A stretch of DNA of 64,000 nt from JAGTVG01 sp963699805. Its GTDB lineage: Bacteria > Bacteroidota > Bacteroidia > Cytophagales > Cyclobacteriaceae. Positions 15,606-24,693 of this stretch are shown here, one piece after another (the stretch's first letter is position 1; every line of letters starts with the position of its first letter). Made by a program: the position numbers and the translations under genes. The stretch covers positions 62,001 to 126,000 of the forward strand of contig CAVOVH010000009.1 of the NCBI GenBank assembly GCA_963699805.1, in the 5' to 3' direction. The notes beneath the pieces are model-generated. The model saw only the letters and a list, made by a program, of their open reading frames with translations. It ran no database searches and was not told the DNA's origin.

Positions 15606-17996
15606 TTATTCCCGTGGAAACTCAAGGATTACTTCCGTCCCCCTGCCGAAATTACTTCTGATTTTGATCACTCCCCGGTGATGCAACATGATCTCCCTGG
15701 CCACAGACAATCCCAATCCCTGATTTGCAGGAAATGCCTTCGTTGTGAAAAATGGCTTGAATGCTTTTTTCCTTAGATCGAATGACATCCCCTCACCCGT
15801 ATCAACGACTTTTATTTGATATTGACTGTTTTGCATTTCGCTGATGAAATAAATATCACCTGATTCCTTGATCGATTCAATGGCATTTTCAAGGATGATG
15901 TAAAGTAATGCATAGATCCATCCGATATTCCGGGTATGAATTTCATCATTTTTTATCTCTTCATGAAACCGGATGCCATCATTTGTATTTTTCTTTAACA
16001 CATGCTTAACTTGCTCGTAGATTTTAAATGTGTTGACCGGTGCACTGTCAGACATCCCGGGTTTATCATCCAGGTAAAAATCACTTCTTTGAATATTCAC
16101 CATTGCCTGATTCTCATCCAGAATTTGATATATAGAAGTCAAATGCCGGTTAAATACAAAAGTTAAGTATTCCTTCTTTTTCAGACCCTGGGAATGATAG
16201 AGATTTTCCTGGCCTTCAAATGAACCATGTAAATCCGCCCGATCCTCCTTTTTCTCCCTGAGATCCGGTTGCCTCGTAAATAAGTAAAAAAGAATCAAAA
16301 GTTCTGTTTCCTTCTGATATATAGAAAGGATCCCATATAAATGACAGGATTCTCTTGATTTATTTTTGAAAACTATAGGCACAGTGCGGGGAATCTCATC
16401 ATTTTCCCCATTCTCGAGGATCCTGGTGATCTTTTTAAAGATCATTTCATTAATCTCTTCATTTTCCTTTAACAGAAGATCGATCGATACACCATTCAAC
16501 TCACCTTTCCTGTATTGTAACAATTCATACAAAGCCTTATTGACGAACTTCACATTAAGATTTTCATCCAGGGCCATCGCCGGGCCATTCTTTGAGCCCA
16601 GGATTTTTATGATTTCCTGATCTTCCTTCTGCGGTCTCAGTTGATAAGGGTCAACAGATTTTGTTCGTTCAGGGGTTTCTGTTGCCGCATGATGATCTTC
16701 TTCCTCTTTTGAGGTCAAATCCTTCGTATCCGATCGTGGCTTAATGATACGGGCTTCCTTTTGATATATTGTTTGAATCATTCTCATTACAGGCTCCTTC
16801 CTGATATTCATGGATTTGTTCTCCGCTGCATGTTTGAAGGCAGGATGGATCTTTACTTTCCGAAACCGGTACAGGTTCCACATAAAAAAAATCAAAGACA
16901 AAACGAGAAAAACAAAACCTGCAATGATCCATCCCAAGTGGGTTCTTTTTTCACTAACGGTTCCCAGGACCCATGAATCATCTGCGGGCTCATGGGCGAG
17001 GGAATCGGATTGGGTAAGGGGATTGCCACTCAATTCCGTCGATGGTTTCTGAGAATTTCCAAATAGACTGTCATATAACCGGGAATACTCCTGATTATAT
17101 CGATCAGCCAGATCATTTTCCCCAGAGGCAGTATACAGATCTGATATTTCTTTCAACAGGGATAATTTTGAAAAGGATTTTCCATCCTTTTCTGTGATTC
17201 CAAGCGCCAGGAATAAAAAAAATAAAGAAGAATCGGGAAAGGTCTGTTCGTAAAAGGCAGCCTTGCTTTGAAAATAGGTCAACAACAGGTCTTGATCGTC
17301 AATTCCGGCTGAAATCTGATCAATTCGTTGAAAATAACTATACGCCTGATACTGGTTACCTGAATCCAATTCGAGCATCGCCAGTTTGATCAATGTTATA
17401 AATTTCCCTCGCTGATTCTTTAACCTGTTAAAATATTGAAGTGCCTGCTGATAATGATCCCTGGCTTCTTTGATACGGCCTAGACGATGAAAGATCTCGC
17501 CTTGCCAGGTCAACGCAAGCGCCATGTTGGCCAGGTCATTGAACCTATTATAATGATCGAAATAGGACTGATAACAGGAAATGCTTTTATCAAGTTCATT
17601 CATTTCCTCGTGTGATCTGGCCAGCCACCTGTAAATGTCTCCTTCCCATTCCACTCCCTCTAGAGCCTGGGCAACCTGTAAAGCACTGTCCAGGAGTTGA
17701 ATTGATTGGGAGAATTTCCCGTTCAGGAAAGCGATCTTCCCCCTGTTAAGCAAGGCCTGGCCCTTACCTCTTTTGTAATCCAGCTGGTCGGATAAGAGAA
17801 AAGCCTCCTCGCTAAATTCCCGGGATAAACTGATATCATCATACAGATAATCTTCTGAAAATTGATTCAGGAGATCCACCTGATCCTTTCCAGTGACAGT
17901 ATTCAACCTGGACATTAAGCTATCAATTGGATCTTGTATATATGATAAAAAGAAATTGATCGTTATAACGGTACACAGGAGAAATAGAAAATTCAT
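15606..17996 (-). CDS. TPR sensor histidine kinase with PAS domain
   Basis: A 796-residue membrane sensor. An N-terminal hydrophobic segment is followed by an extracytoplasmic array of tetratricopeptide-like repeats (about 25-310), one transmembrane helix (WIIAGFVFLVLSLIFFMWNL, about 350), a PAS-like domain (about 460-570, LDENLNVKFVNKALYELL) and a complete HATPase domain (N box ENAIESIKESG, G1 DTGEGM, G2 QGLGLSVAREI). A standard H box is not recognisable; the only candidate is His in FVFNRHLTSIYQ, without the usual Glu and Pro. It precedes the receiver-cyclase by 60 bp on the same strand. The ligand sensed by the TPR region is unknown. Confidence 0.88.
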   Translation of the reverse strand: MNFLFLLCTVITINFFLSYIQDPIDSLMSRLNTVTGKDQVDLLNQFSEDYLYDDISLSREFSEEAFLLSDQLDYKRGKGQALLNRGKIAFLNGKFSQSIQLLDSALQVAQALEGVEWEGDIYRWLARSHEEMNELDKSISCYQSYFDHYNRFNDLANMALALTWQGEIFHRLGRIKEARDHYQQALQYFNRLKNQRGKFITLIKLAMLELDSGNQYQAYSYFQRIDQISAGIDDQDLLLTYFQSKAAFYEQTFPDSSLFFLFLALGITEKDGKSFSKLSLLKEISDLYTASGENDLADRYNQEYSRLYDSLFGNSQKPSTELSGNPLTQSDSLAHEPADDSWVLGTVSEKRTHLGWIIAGFVFLVLSLIFFMWNLYRFRKVKIHPAFKHAAENKSMNIRKEPVMRMIQTIYQKEARIIKPRSDTKDLTSKEEEDHHAATETPERTKSVDPYQLRPQKEDQEIIKILGSKNGPAMALDENLNVKFVNKALYELLQYRKGELNGVSIDLLLKENEEINEMIFKKITRILENGENDEIPRTVPIVFKNKSRESCHLYGILSIYQKETELLILFYLFTRQPDLREKKEDRADLHGSFEGQENLYHSQGLKKKEYLTFVFNRHLTSIYQILDENQAMVNIQRSDFYLDDKPGMSDSAPVNTFKIYEQVKHVLKKNTNDGIRFHEEIKNDEIHTRNIGWIYALLYIILENAIESIKESGDIYFISEMQNSQYQIKVVDTGEGMSFDLRKKAFKPFFTTKAFPANQGLGLSVAREIMLHHRGVIKIRSNFGRGTEVILEFPRE

Positions 17997-18060
17997 CTTC
18001 TCATGAGGTATATCGACGATGCGGTGATATAATTTTAATTAAGGACGAATATATTTACTT

Positions 18061-18294
18061 TTGCTTGCCTTCAAAACAAATTATAATTTGATTTTATACC
18101 GTGTAAAAAAATATCTTCGTAAAGTGATATTCCTCAGCCTGATCGTCTGTGTGAATTTTTCTTTTTACAGTTGCTACCCGGTGACAGGCTATACCCATAA
18201 GACCATTAAACCAAAAAACAGGAAACGGCCTTATAATCCTTCCAAAAATAAAAATAAAAAAAAGACAAGGACCTATTGGATGAAGAATTTATGA
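18061..18294 (+). CDS. Small basic lipoprotein-like protein
   Basis: Not recognised. A short hydrophobic stretch (VIFLSLIVCVNFSFYSC) ends in a cysteine that could be lipidated; the remainder is rich in Lys, Arg and Asn (TIKPKNRKRPYNPSKNKNKK). The frame opens with TTG at 18061, but a promoter-like TACTTTTG overlaps that codon. A GTG at 18124, giving about 56 residues beginning just before the hydrophobic stretch, is an alternative start. It is divergent from the TPR kinase gene. Small basic lipoproteins of this type are common in Bacteroidota, but their role is unknown. Confidence 0.5.
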   Translation: MLAFKTNYNLILYRVKKYLRKVIFLSLIVCVNFSFYSCYPVTGYTHKTIKPKNRKRPYNPSKNKNKKKTRTYWMKNL

Positions 18295-18425
18295 TGAAAG
18301 GTAAACTCAAAGTTCATAATTCCCCAACGAGGTAGAATATTATCGTTTAATGTCGTGGCGTATACATCTATTCAAAACAATTTCAGGTTAAAATGAGTAT
18401 AATGAATTGAAAAAGCGAATCAATA

Positions 18426-18914
18426 ATGAAAAAGTATCTTATTCCTGTTTTTTATCTTCTGTTCTATGCCTTGCATGTACATGCCCAGCGTGAAGCATCT
18501 GTAAAAAATACTTCTGGAGAGAAATATTCCATCACAAAAAGCGAGGAAGAATGGAAAAAAGAGTTGACCCCCGAAGCGTTTCAGGTATTGCGGAAAAAGG
18601 GAACTGAACCTGCCTTTTCGGGTGGATATTATTTAAATAAGAAAAAAGGTATCTACCAGTGTGCTGCTTGTGGAAATGAATTATTCAGCTCGGAGACAAA
18701 ATATAATTCAGGTTCGGGTTGGCCAAGCTTTTATAAGCCCATCTCAAAAGATCATATCAATGAAATAGAGGATCGTTCCATGGGCATGGTCCGTACGGAA
18801 GTGGTTTGCAGTCGTTGCGGTGGACATCTGGGTCACGTATTCCCGGATGGTCCGAAACCCACCGGCATGAGATACTGCGTCAATTCAGTAGCATTGGATT
18901 TTGAGGAAAAATGA
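18426..18914 (+). CDS. msrB: Secreted peptide-methionine (R)-S-oxide reductase
   Basis: Reduces methionine-R-sulfoxide in proteins. A signal peptide (MKKYLIPVFYLLFYALHVHA) places it in the periplasm. The MsrB domain covers about 38-160: zinc ligands in CAACG (79, 82) and CSRCGG (128, 131), GSGWPSF, GHLGHVFPDGP, and the catalytic Cys151 in RYCVNS. The domain is single, without the MsrA fusion seen in some bacteria. It is a monocistronic gene. A periplasmic location implies repair of oxidised envelope proteins, with electrons supplied by a thiol donor not encoded here. Confidence 0.95.
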   Translation: MKKYLIPVFYLLFYALHVHAQREASVKNTSGEKYSITKSEEEWKKELTPEAFQVLRKKGTEPAFSGGYYLNKKKGIYQCAACGNELFSSETKYNSGSGWPSFYKPISKDHINEIEDRSMGMVRTEVVCSRCGGHLGHVFPDGPKPTGMRYCVNSVALDFEEK

Positions 18915-19354
18915 TTCATTAAGGCTACTTTCATTCAGGACTAAGGACTTGTATCGGGCGATCGCCCCCTTATATTCTAAATTTCTAATTTTACATTTTA
19001 TATTTATATTTAAAGCTTCTTTGTTCCTGACTCTTCTTTGTTCTCACTCACACGTTTTGCCAGATCTTAAAGCTACTTCTTGACTGACCCTGAAAATGAT
19101 ATAAATGAAATATCAGTAATGATTCATGAACAAACTCCGGAAAGGTCCCGGACTTGATCCGGGATGGATCCGAGGAAACATCCATCCCGGAGACGGTTGC
19201 TTACCCGGACCTTCCCGGACTCATTCCGGGCTCCGCGCTGAACTTGATTTAATTTTTAGGTCTTTCCGGACCTCCGAGTCTCGCTCCGGGCTCTCCTTAC
19301 GAATATAAATATTGGAAGAAATTCAGGCCTATTAATATCCGGAGAACAATTACA
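18915..19354. other. Gene-free interval with GC-rich hairpins
   Basis: A 440-bp gap between msrB and the CoA-transferase gene. Its first 200 bp are AT-rich and unremarkable. The second half contains the hairpin-forming repeats listed at 19146-19292. Short open frames in this half are by-products of the GC-rich repeats. Confidence 0.6.
19146..19292. repeat. Cluster of CCCGGA...TCCGGG hairpins
   Basis: GC-rich island in an AT-rich gap. Three related units are seen: TCCCGGA-CTTGA-TCCGGGA (19146-19164, perfect 7-bp stem), CCCGGA-CTCAT-TCCGGG (19214-19230, perfect 6-bp stem) and a looser TCCGGA...TCCGGG copy (about 19265-19290). A fourth hairpin, GGGATGGAT/ATCCATCCC (19161-19188), shares bases with the first. 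The composition and repeated palindromes resemble dispersed extragenic palindromic repeats. No T run follows any stem, so these are not ordinary terminators. Confidence 0.6.
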
Positions 19355-20641
19355 TTAATTAGTAAATGACCAGTGTCCGCCCCACCTTTCAAAAGCGGCC
19401 CGTTCCAATCCATCCCGGTGGTCAGGGTGAGCGATCCTGATCAGTCGCCGGGCACGTTCTTTCATGGATTGTCCGTAAAGGTAAGCGATCCCGTATTCGG
19501 AAATAACATAATGAACATTGGCCCGGGTACTTACGACTCCCGCTCCAGGTCTGAGGGTGGGGACAATTTTAGAAATACCTTTACCGGTCTGAGAAGTGAT
19601 GGCGATGATGGGTTTCCCTCCCCTGGAATAGGAAGCTCCGCGTATAAAATCAAGTTGCCCCCCTACGCCTGAGAAATGTTTGGTCCCGATTGAATCCGCA
19701 CAGACCTGGCCGGTCAGGTCAATCTCGATGGCTGAATTGATGGCGGTGACTTTCGGATTCCTTCGGATGATCCGAACATCATTCACAAAAGCACAATCCA
19801 TCATGGCTACACGGGGATTATCGTCAATAAAATCATAAACTCTTTTTGTCCCGATGACAAAAGTTGCCACGATGTGATCGGGTACCACGCGTTTTTGCGT
19901 GTTGGTAATGATCCCTTTCTCAACCAGGGGCAATATCCCATCAGAAAACATTTCAGTATGGATCCCCAGGTTTTTATGATTGGAAAGTTTAGATAAAACG
20001 GCATTTGGTACTCCTCCAATACCCATCTGCAAGGTGGCTCCGTCTTCCACCAGGGAAGCAATATAATCGCCTATTTTCTGTTCCGTTTCACTGGGTTCGG
20101 GCAGTGGCAATTCACTTACCGGATCATTGCATTCAATAAAATCATTAAAGTGCTTTACATGAACACATCCCAGACCCAGAGACCGGGGTACATTCGGATT
20201 AATCTGTGCAATCACATATTTCGCAGATTGTACAGCCGCCAGGGATACATCCACGGAGGAGCCAAGCGATACAAATCCATGTTTATCGGGAGGAGATACG
20301 TTCATTAAAGCCACATCGATTGGAATAATGCCATCCCGCATGAGCCCAGGTATTTCACTTAAAAATACAGGAATGTAATCCGCAAAACCTTCCATGGTGG
20401 CCTGCCTTACATTATGTCCAACAAAAAAAGACTCTAGCTTGAAGATCCCTTCATATTCAGGCCTGACATAGGGAGCTTCCCCTTCATGATGAATGTGTAT
20501 AATCCTGATATCCCTTAACTCGGGCGCCCGGGCGACCATGGCATCAATCAGGCGCTGCGGTGCCTGGGATCCTCCATGGATGAATACGGTATCACCAGAC
20601 TTGATAATTTTAACGGCTTCCTCTGCTTCAGTAAATTTCAT
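19355..20641 (-). CDS. Acetyl-CoA hydrolase/CoA-transferase family protein
   Basis: A 428-residue family I CoA-transferase of the acetyl-CoA hydrolase / 4-hydroxybutyrate CoA-transferase type. Seen: the CoA-binding GIGGVPNAVLSKL, catalytic Glu in INSAIEIDLTGQ and C-terminal GAGVVSTRANVHYVISEYG. The ATG at 20641 (MKFTEAEEAV) is preferred over an upstream in-frame start at 20677, because the extra 12 residues are not family-like. Donor and acceptor acids cannot be read from sequence; acetate, succinate or 4-hydroxybutyrate are usual. It is divergent from the L-2-hydroxyglutarate oxidase gene across about 165 bp. Confidence 0.88.
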   Translation of the reverse strand: MKFTEAEEAVKIIKSGDTVFIHGGSQAPQRLIDAMVARAPELRDIRIIHIHHEGEAPYVRPEYEGIFKLESFFVGHNVRQATMEGFADYIPVFLSEIPGLMRDGIIPIDVALMNVSPPDKHGFVSLGSSVDVSLAAVQSAKYVIAQINPNVPRSLGLGCVHVKHFNDFIECNDPVSELPLPEPSETEQKIGDYIASLVEDGATLQMGIGGVPNAVLSKLSNHKNLGIHTEMFSDGILPLVEKGIITNTQKRVVPDHIVATFVIGTKRVYDFIDDNPRVAMMDCAFVNDVRIIRRNPKVTAINSAIEIDLTGQVCADSIGTKHFSGVGGQLDFIRGASYSRGGKPIIAITSQTGKGISKIVPTLRPGAGVVSTRANVHYVISEYGIAYLYGQSMKERARRLIRIAHPDHRDGLERAAFERWGGHWSFTN

Positions 20642-20778
20642 ATTAAAACGCAATTTGCTAAAAGGCGAATAAAACAAAATTATTTTTTGATTGTAACATA
20701 AAATATGAGTTTAATCATAATTTACTGAAAGTGAAATTGATTTGCACAAAATATTCATAAAATGTCATATGGTTAGAT

Positions 20779-20786
20779 TATTTTTG
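20779..20786 (+). promoter_or_regulatory. Candidate -7 box for lhgO
   Basis: TATTTTTG matches the Bacteroidota -7 consensus TAnnTTTG. It ends 22 bp before the GTG at 20808. It lies downstream of the alternative starts at 20742 and 20769, which supports the GTG as the true start. No clear -33 element is seen. Confidence 0.35.
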
Positions 20787-20807
20787 TGGCGGAAAAACAA
20801 AATCAAA

Positions 20808-22004
20808 GTGAAATACGATGTTTTAGTAATTGGTACAGGAATCGTTGGGCTTGCAACTGCCTTTCAACTTAAAAAGAAAAAACCGGATCTTAGCATCCTG
20901 ATGGTTGAGAAGGAAAATAGTGTTTCTCAGCATCAGACGGGCCATAACAGCGGGGTAATCCATAGTGGCATTTATTACAAACCGGGCAGCCTGAAAGCAC
21001 GAAATTGCATCGAGGGATACAATTTATTGCTTGGATTTTGTGATGAACAGGGAATCACTTATGACATCTGTGGCAAGATCATCGTTGCTACGGAGCAGGA
21101 TGAACTTGAAAGGCTGGAAGCTTTACGGTTGAGAGGTCAACAGAATGGCCTGCAAGGGTTGAGATGGTTAAAAAAAGAAGAACTAAAAAACCATGAACCA
21201 CACGTATCAGGAATCGCCGGTTTATATGTCCCGCAAACAGGTATTATAGATTTTAAAGAGGTATCGGCTAAATTCTTTTCCGCTCTGAAAGAAAAAGGTG
21301 TGGAATTCAGGTTTGGTGAAAAAGTGAAGGATATCCATGAAAAATCTCATGCCGCCTGGGTGATCACTGACAGTCAGGAGTATCATACACAACTTGTAGT
21401 AAATTGTGCAGGTTTATATTCGGACAAGGTAGCCAGGTTCACCTTTCCGGATCTGGATGTAAAGATCGTTCCTTTCCGGGGCGAATACTACAAGATCCGG
21501 AAAGAGCGGCAATATCTGGTGAATAACCTGATCTATCCTGTACCCGACCCTGCTTTCCCTTTTCTGGGGGTCCATTTTACCCGGATGATTCACGGCGGTA
21601 TTGAAGCGGGCCCCAATGCGGTGCTTGCTTTTGCCAGGGAAGGATATAAAAAATCAGATATCAATCTTGGAGAATTGGTGGAAACCCTTGCCTGGCCTGG
21701 ATTCCAGAAAGTGGCAAAAAAATACTGGCAGACTGGTTTTGGCGAAATGCATCGTTCATTTTCCAAAAAGGCCTTCACCAAAGCTCTTCAGAAACTGATC
21801 CCGGAGATCCAGGAAGAAGACCTGATTACTGGAGGAGCGGGTGTTCGTGCCCAGGCCTGTGACCGGAATGGTGGACTGGTAGATGATTTCCTGATCTACG
21901 AAAATGAAAATGCAGTGAATGTGTGCAATGCACCTTCACCCGCTGCGACTTCCTGCCTTTCCATCGGGCAGACAATATCAGAGAAAGTTCTGGCGCATTT
22001 TTGA
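20808..22004 (+). CDS. lhgO: L-2-hydroxyglutarate oxidase
   Basis: FAD-dependent oxidase/dehydrogenase that returns L-2-hydroxyglutarate to 2-oxoglutarate. The GTG at 20808 gives the family N-terminus (VKYDVLVIGTGIVGLATA, FAD dinucleotide motif); longer in-frame starts at 20742 and 20769 add residues absent from relatives. Also seen: QHQTGHNSGVIHSGIYY, VNCAGLYSD, VPFRGEYYKI and the C-terminal ITGGAGVRAQACDR. The length of 398 is standard. It is peripheral to the membrane in characterised cases, feeding electrons to quinone. The divergent CoA-transferase may belong to the same organic-acid metabolism (inference). Confidence 0.93.
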   Translation: MKYDVLVIGTGIVGLATAFQLKKKKPDLSILMVEKENSVSQHQTGHNSGVIHSGIYYKPGSLKARNCIEGYNLLLGFCDEQGITYDICGKIIVATEQDELERLEALRLRGQQNGLQGLRWLKKEELKNHEPHVSGIAGLYVPQTGIIDFKEVSAKFFSALKEKGVEFRFGEKVKDIHEKSHAAWVITDSQEYHTQLVVNCAGLYSDKVARFTFPDLDVKIVPFRGEYYKIRKERQYLVNNLIYPVPDPAFPFLGVHFTRMIHGGIEAGPNAVLAFAREGYKKSDINLGELVETLAWPGFQKVAKKYWQTGFGEMHRSFSKKAFTKALQKLIPEIQEEDLITGGAGVRAQACDRNGGLVDDFLIYENENAVNVCNAPSPAATSCLSIGQTISEKVLAHF

Positions 22005-22083
22005 TTATTATTCAACAAGTCTTTGATCTCCCTTTAATTGATTCAAAATCAAGGATATATTTTCCCCGAATGGAATAGGCTTC

Positions 22084-22115
22084 GTTGGATTTTGTAAAAT
22101 AAGAGTATATTTTTG
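22084..22115 (+). promoter_or_regulatory. Candidate promoter for the ABC permease gene
   Basis: TATTTTTG at 22108-22115 matches the -7 consensus TAnnTTTG. GTTG at 22084-22087 lies 20 bp upstream, where a -33 TTTG is expected. It would give a leader of about 60 bases before the permease start at 22182. Confidence 0.35.
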
Positions 22116-22181
22116 GCATAACCGTTACATTTATCTGATTTTTCACGTCTTACCTTTAAGCTCCACAATTACATTCATCTT

Positions 22182-24611
22182 ATGATTAAAAATTACCTTA
22201 AAATATCGATCAGAACCATCTTCAATCAGAAGTTCTACACTTTTATCAATGTGTTTGGATTATCAGTAGGGATCGCTGTTTCTCTACTGATCCTGCTTTA
22301 TATCATGGATGAATTCAGTTACGACCGGTTTCATAAAAATGGCAAAAATATGGCTGAGGTTTACTTGAAGGGCAGGCTCAATGATCAGGAATTCTTTTTC
22401 TATTCTTCCTGTAATCCATTAGGACCGGTCGGAGTGGAAGAAATACCCGAACTCCAGGATTTTTGCCGGCTCACCCTGTGGAGGAATATGATCGTTAAAT
22501 ATGAAGAGATCTCCTTTACCGAGGAAAGGATGTTACTGGCCGATTCCAGCTTCTTTCGACTTTTCTCCTTTCATCTGGTGGAAGGAAATCCGGAAACCGT
22601 ATTGAAAGAACCCAATAGCCTCGTATTGACGGAATCGCTCGCCAAAAAGTATTTCGATTACCAGGGACCTGGCGATTCCCGCCCCATCGGGAAAATGATG
22701 AACATTGGCAATGATGAGTGGCTGCATAAAGTCACAGGGATCGTGGAAGATCCTCCATCCAATACCCACATAAAATTTGATCTGATTTTATCCCTGAGTT
22801 CATGGGATTATATGAAAAGGAACCAATGGACCTCCAATAATTTAACCACCTTCTTTTTATTGAATGAAAATGCAGACTGGGGGGACACACACGAAAAGAT
22901 ATCCGATATGGTAGCAAGATATGTGGGACCAGAGGTTCAGCAGTTTTTAGGCATATCCCTCAAAGAGTTTGAAGAAAAAGGGGGATCTTATGGATATTTT
23001 CTGACCCCATTACTGGATCTACACCTGAAAGCCGCTACGAGTGAAACTCAGCTGGAGCCTTTCGGTGATATTAAGTATGTATACATCCTTTCCGCGATTG
23101 CCTTATTCATCATAATTATCGCCTGCATTAACTTCATGAATCTCTCAACTGCCAGGTCTGCCAACCGGGCCAAGGAAGTCGGGATCAGGAAAACCATTGG
23201 GGCCAGGAAAGGATTACTGATCGGCCAGTTTCTGACTGAATCCTTACTATTCAGTGTGATATCAATGTTAATTGCCTGGGTTTTAGTGTATTTCGCCCTG
23301 CCGGTTTTCAACCAGATTTCAGGTAAATCACTGCATATATCCAGCATTTTTAAGCCCGAATCGGTTTTGGGAATGACTGTGCTGATAGTGCTAGTGGGTT
23401 TCCTGGCGGGAAGTTATCCGGCATTTTATCTTACCTCCTTCAAGCCCACCGAAGTTCTGAGAGGAAAAGTGAAAGTTGGTATGAAAAGCTCAGGCATCCG
23501 CAATGGACTGGTTATCTTTCAGTTTTCCATATCGATCGGATTGATCATCTGTACCATGCTTGTATATAACCAGCTACAGTTTCTACAAAGAAAGAACCTG
23601 GGTTTTGATAAGGAAAATATCATCCTCATATCCAATGGATCGGTGCTGGGGGAGAAAAAAGGGAATTTTTTGAAGGAGATAAAAGAATACAATGATATTC
23701 AATATGCATGCTTATCCAATAATACGCCTCCAAACCAAGGATTTAATTCAGTATTCCGGCCGGTAGGACGTGGACAGGAAGATATCATGCTGAATTACTA
23801 TTATACGGATTATGATTTTTTGAACACCTACAAGTTTAAGATTGTAAAAGGGAGGTTCTTTTCCCGGGATTTTCCAGCAGATTCCAGTGCGATCGTGATC
23901 AATGAAGCAGCTGCAGACCTGATCGGATGGGAAGATCCACTTGGCCATATCATAGGCGAGTTCAACCAGGATGCTCCCATGACAGAACATGAAGTAATCG
24001 GTGTGGTCAAGAATTTTAATTATCAGTCCCTGAAAACCGAAATAGCCCCGATGGCCATGGTATTTGGTGATTGGGGAAATATTATTTCAGTAAAATACAA
24101 ATCCGGAGATGTGCAAAGCGTGATCCGTTTGCTGGAGAATAAATGGAAGGGATTGAATACTGACGCTCCTTTTGAATACAGCTTTCTGGATGAACAATTC
24201 GATTCGATTTACCGGGCAGAGCAGAGATTGGGAAAGATATTTCTGATCTTCACCTTTTTCGCGATCCTGGTAGCCTGCCTTGGACTTTTCGGGCTTGCGA
24301 CCTTCACTGCGGAACAGAGAGCCAAAGAAATCGGGATCCGCAAGGCCATGGGAGCTTCCATCGGAGGGGTCATTCTTCTATTATCAAAGGATTATATCAA
24401 GTTGGTTCTGATATCTTTTCTGGTGGCCATTCCTGTTTCATATTATATCATTCACGAATGGCTGCAGAATTTCGCCTACCGGATCAATATCGGCATTTTT
24501 GTCTTCGTTTTGGCAGGTAGTGGGGCTTTGATCATCGCATGGCTGACGGTGAGTTACCAGTCTATCAAGGCGGCTTCAGCAAATCCAGTGAATTCACTGA
24601 GGTATGAATAG
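22182..24611 (+). CDS. MacB/FtsX-type ABC transporter permease
   Basis: An 809-residue inner-membrane protein with two FtsX-type membrane modules. It has an N-terminal helix (about 20-40), a MacB-like periplasmic core, three helices around 285-420, a second core, and three helices from about 690 to the end. The repeated junctions VGIRKTIGARKG and IGIRKAMGAS mark the two modules. It is the common Bacteroidota long permease that exports small molecules or peptides with a separate ATPase; none is adjacent. It is a single gene with its own candidate promoter. The substrate is unknown. Confidence 0.9.
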   Translation: MIKNYLKISIRTIFNQKFYTFINVFGLSVGIAVSLLILLYIMDEFSYDRFHKNGKNMAEVYLKGRLNDQEFFFYSSCNPLGPVGVEEIPELQDFCRLTLWRNMIVKYEEISFTEERMLLADSSFFRLFSFHLVEGNPETVLKEPNSLVLTESLAKKYFDYQGPGDSRPIGKMMNIGNDEWLHKVTGIVEDPPSNTHIKFDLILSLSSWDYMKRNQWTSNNLTTFFLLNENADWGDTHEKISDMVARYVGPEVQQFLGISLKEFEEKGGSYGYFLTPLLDLHLKAATSETQLEPFGDIKYVYILSAIALFIIIIACINFMNLSTARSANRAKEVGIRKTIGARKGLLIGQFLTESLLFSVISMLIAWVLVYFALPVFNQISGKSLHISSIFKPESVLGMTVLIVLVGFLAGSYPAFYLTSFKPTEVLRGKVKVGMKSSGIRNGLVIFQFSISIGLIICTMLVYNQLQFLQRKNLGFDKENIILISNGSVLGEKKGNFLKEIKEYNDIQYACLSNNTPPNQGFNSVFRPVGRGQEDIMLNYYYTDYDFLNTYKFKIVKGRFFSRDFPADSSAIVINEAAADLIGWEDPLGHIIGEFNQDAPMTEHEVIGVVKNFNYQSLKTEIAPMAMVFGDWGNIISVKYKSGDVQSVIRLLENKWKGLNTDAPFEYSFLDEQFDSIYRAEQRLGKIFLIFTFFAILVACLGLFGLATFTAEQRAKEIGIRKAMGASIGGVILLLSKDYIKLVLISFLVAIPVSYYIIHEWLQNFAYRINIGIFVFVLAGSGALIIAWLTVSYQSIKAASANPVNSLRYE

Positions 24612-24693
24612 TTTGAAATCGCGTTCTTATTCTGGCAGTCTTTATAAAATCTAACCTGATTTACAATAATTTTATGTAGAAATACACTTTTTT

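Noticed and set aside
19126..19308. 60-codon plus-strand gene
   Set aside because: It lies over the GC-rich hairpin repeats and owes its composition to them.
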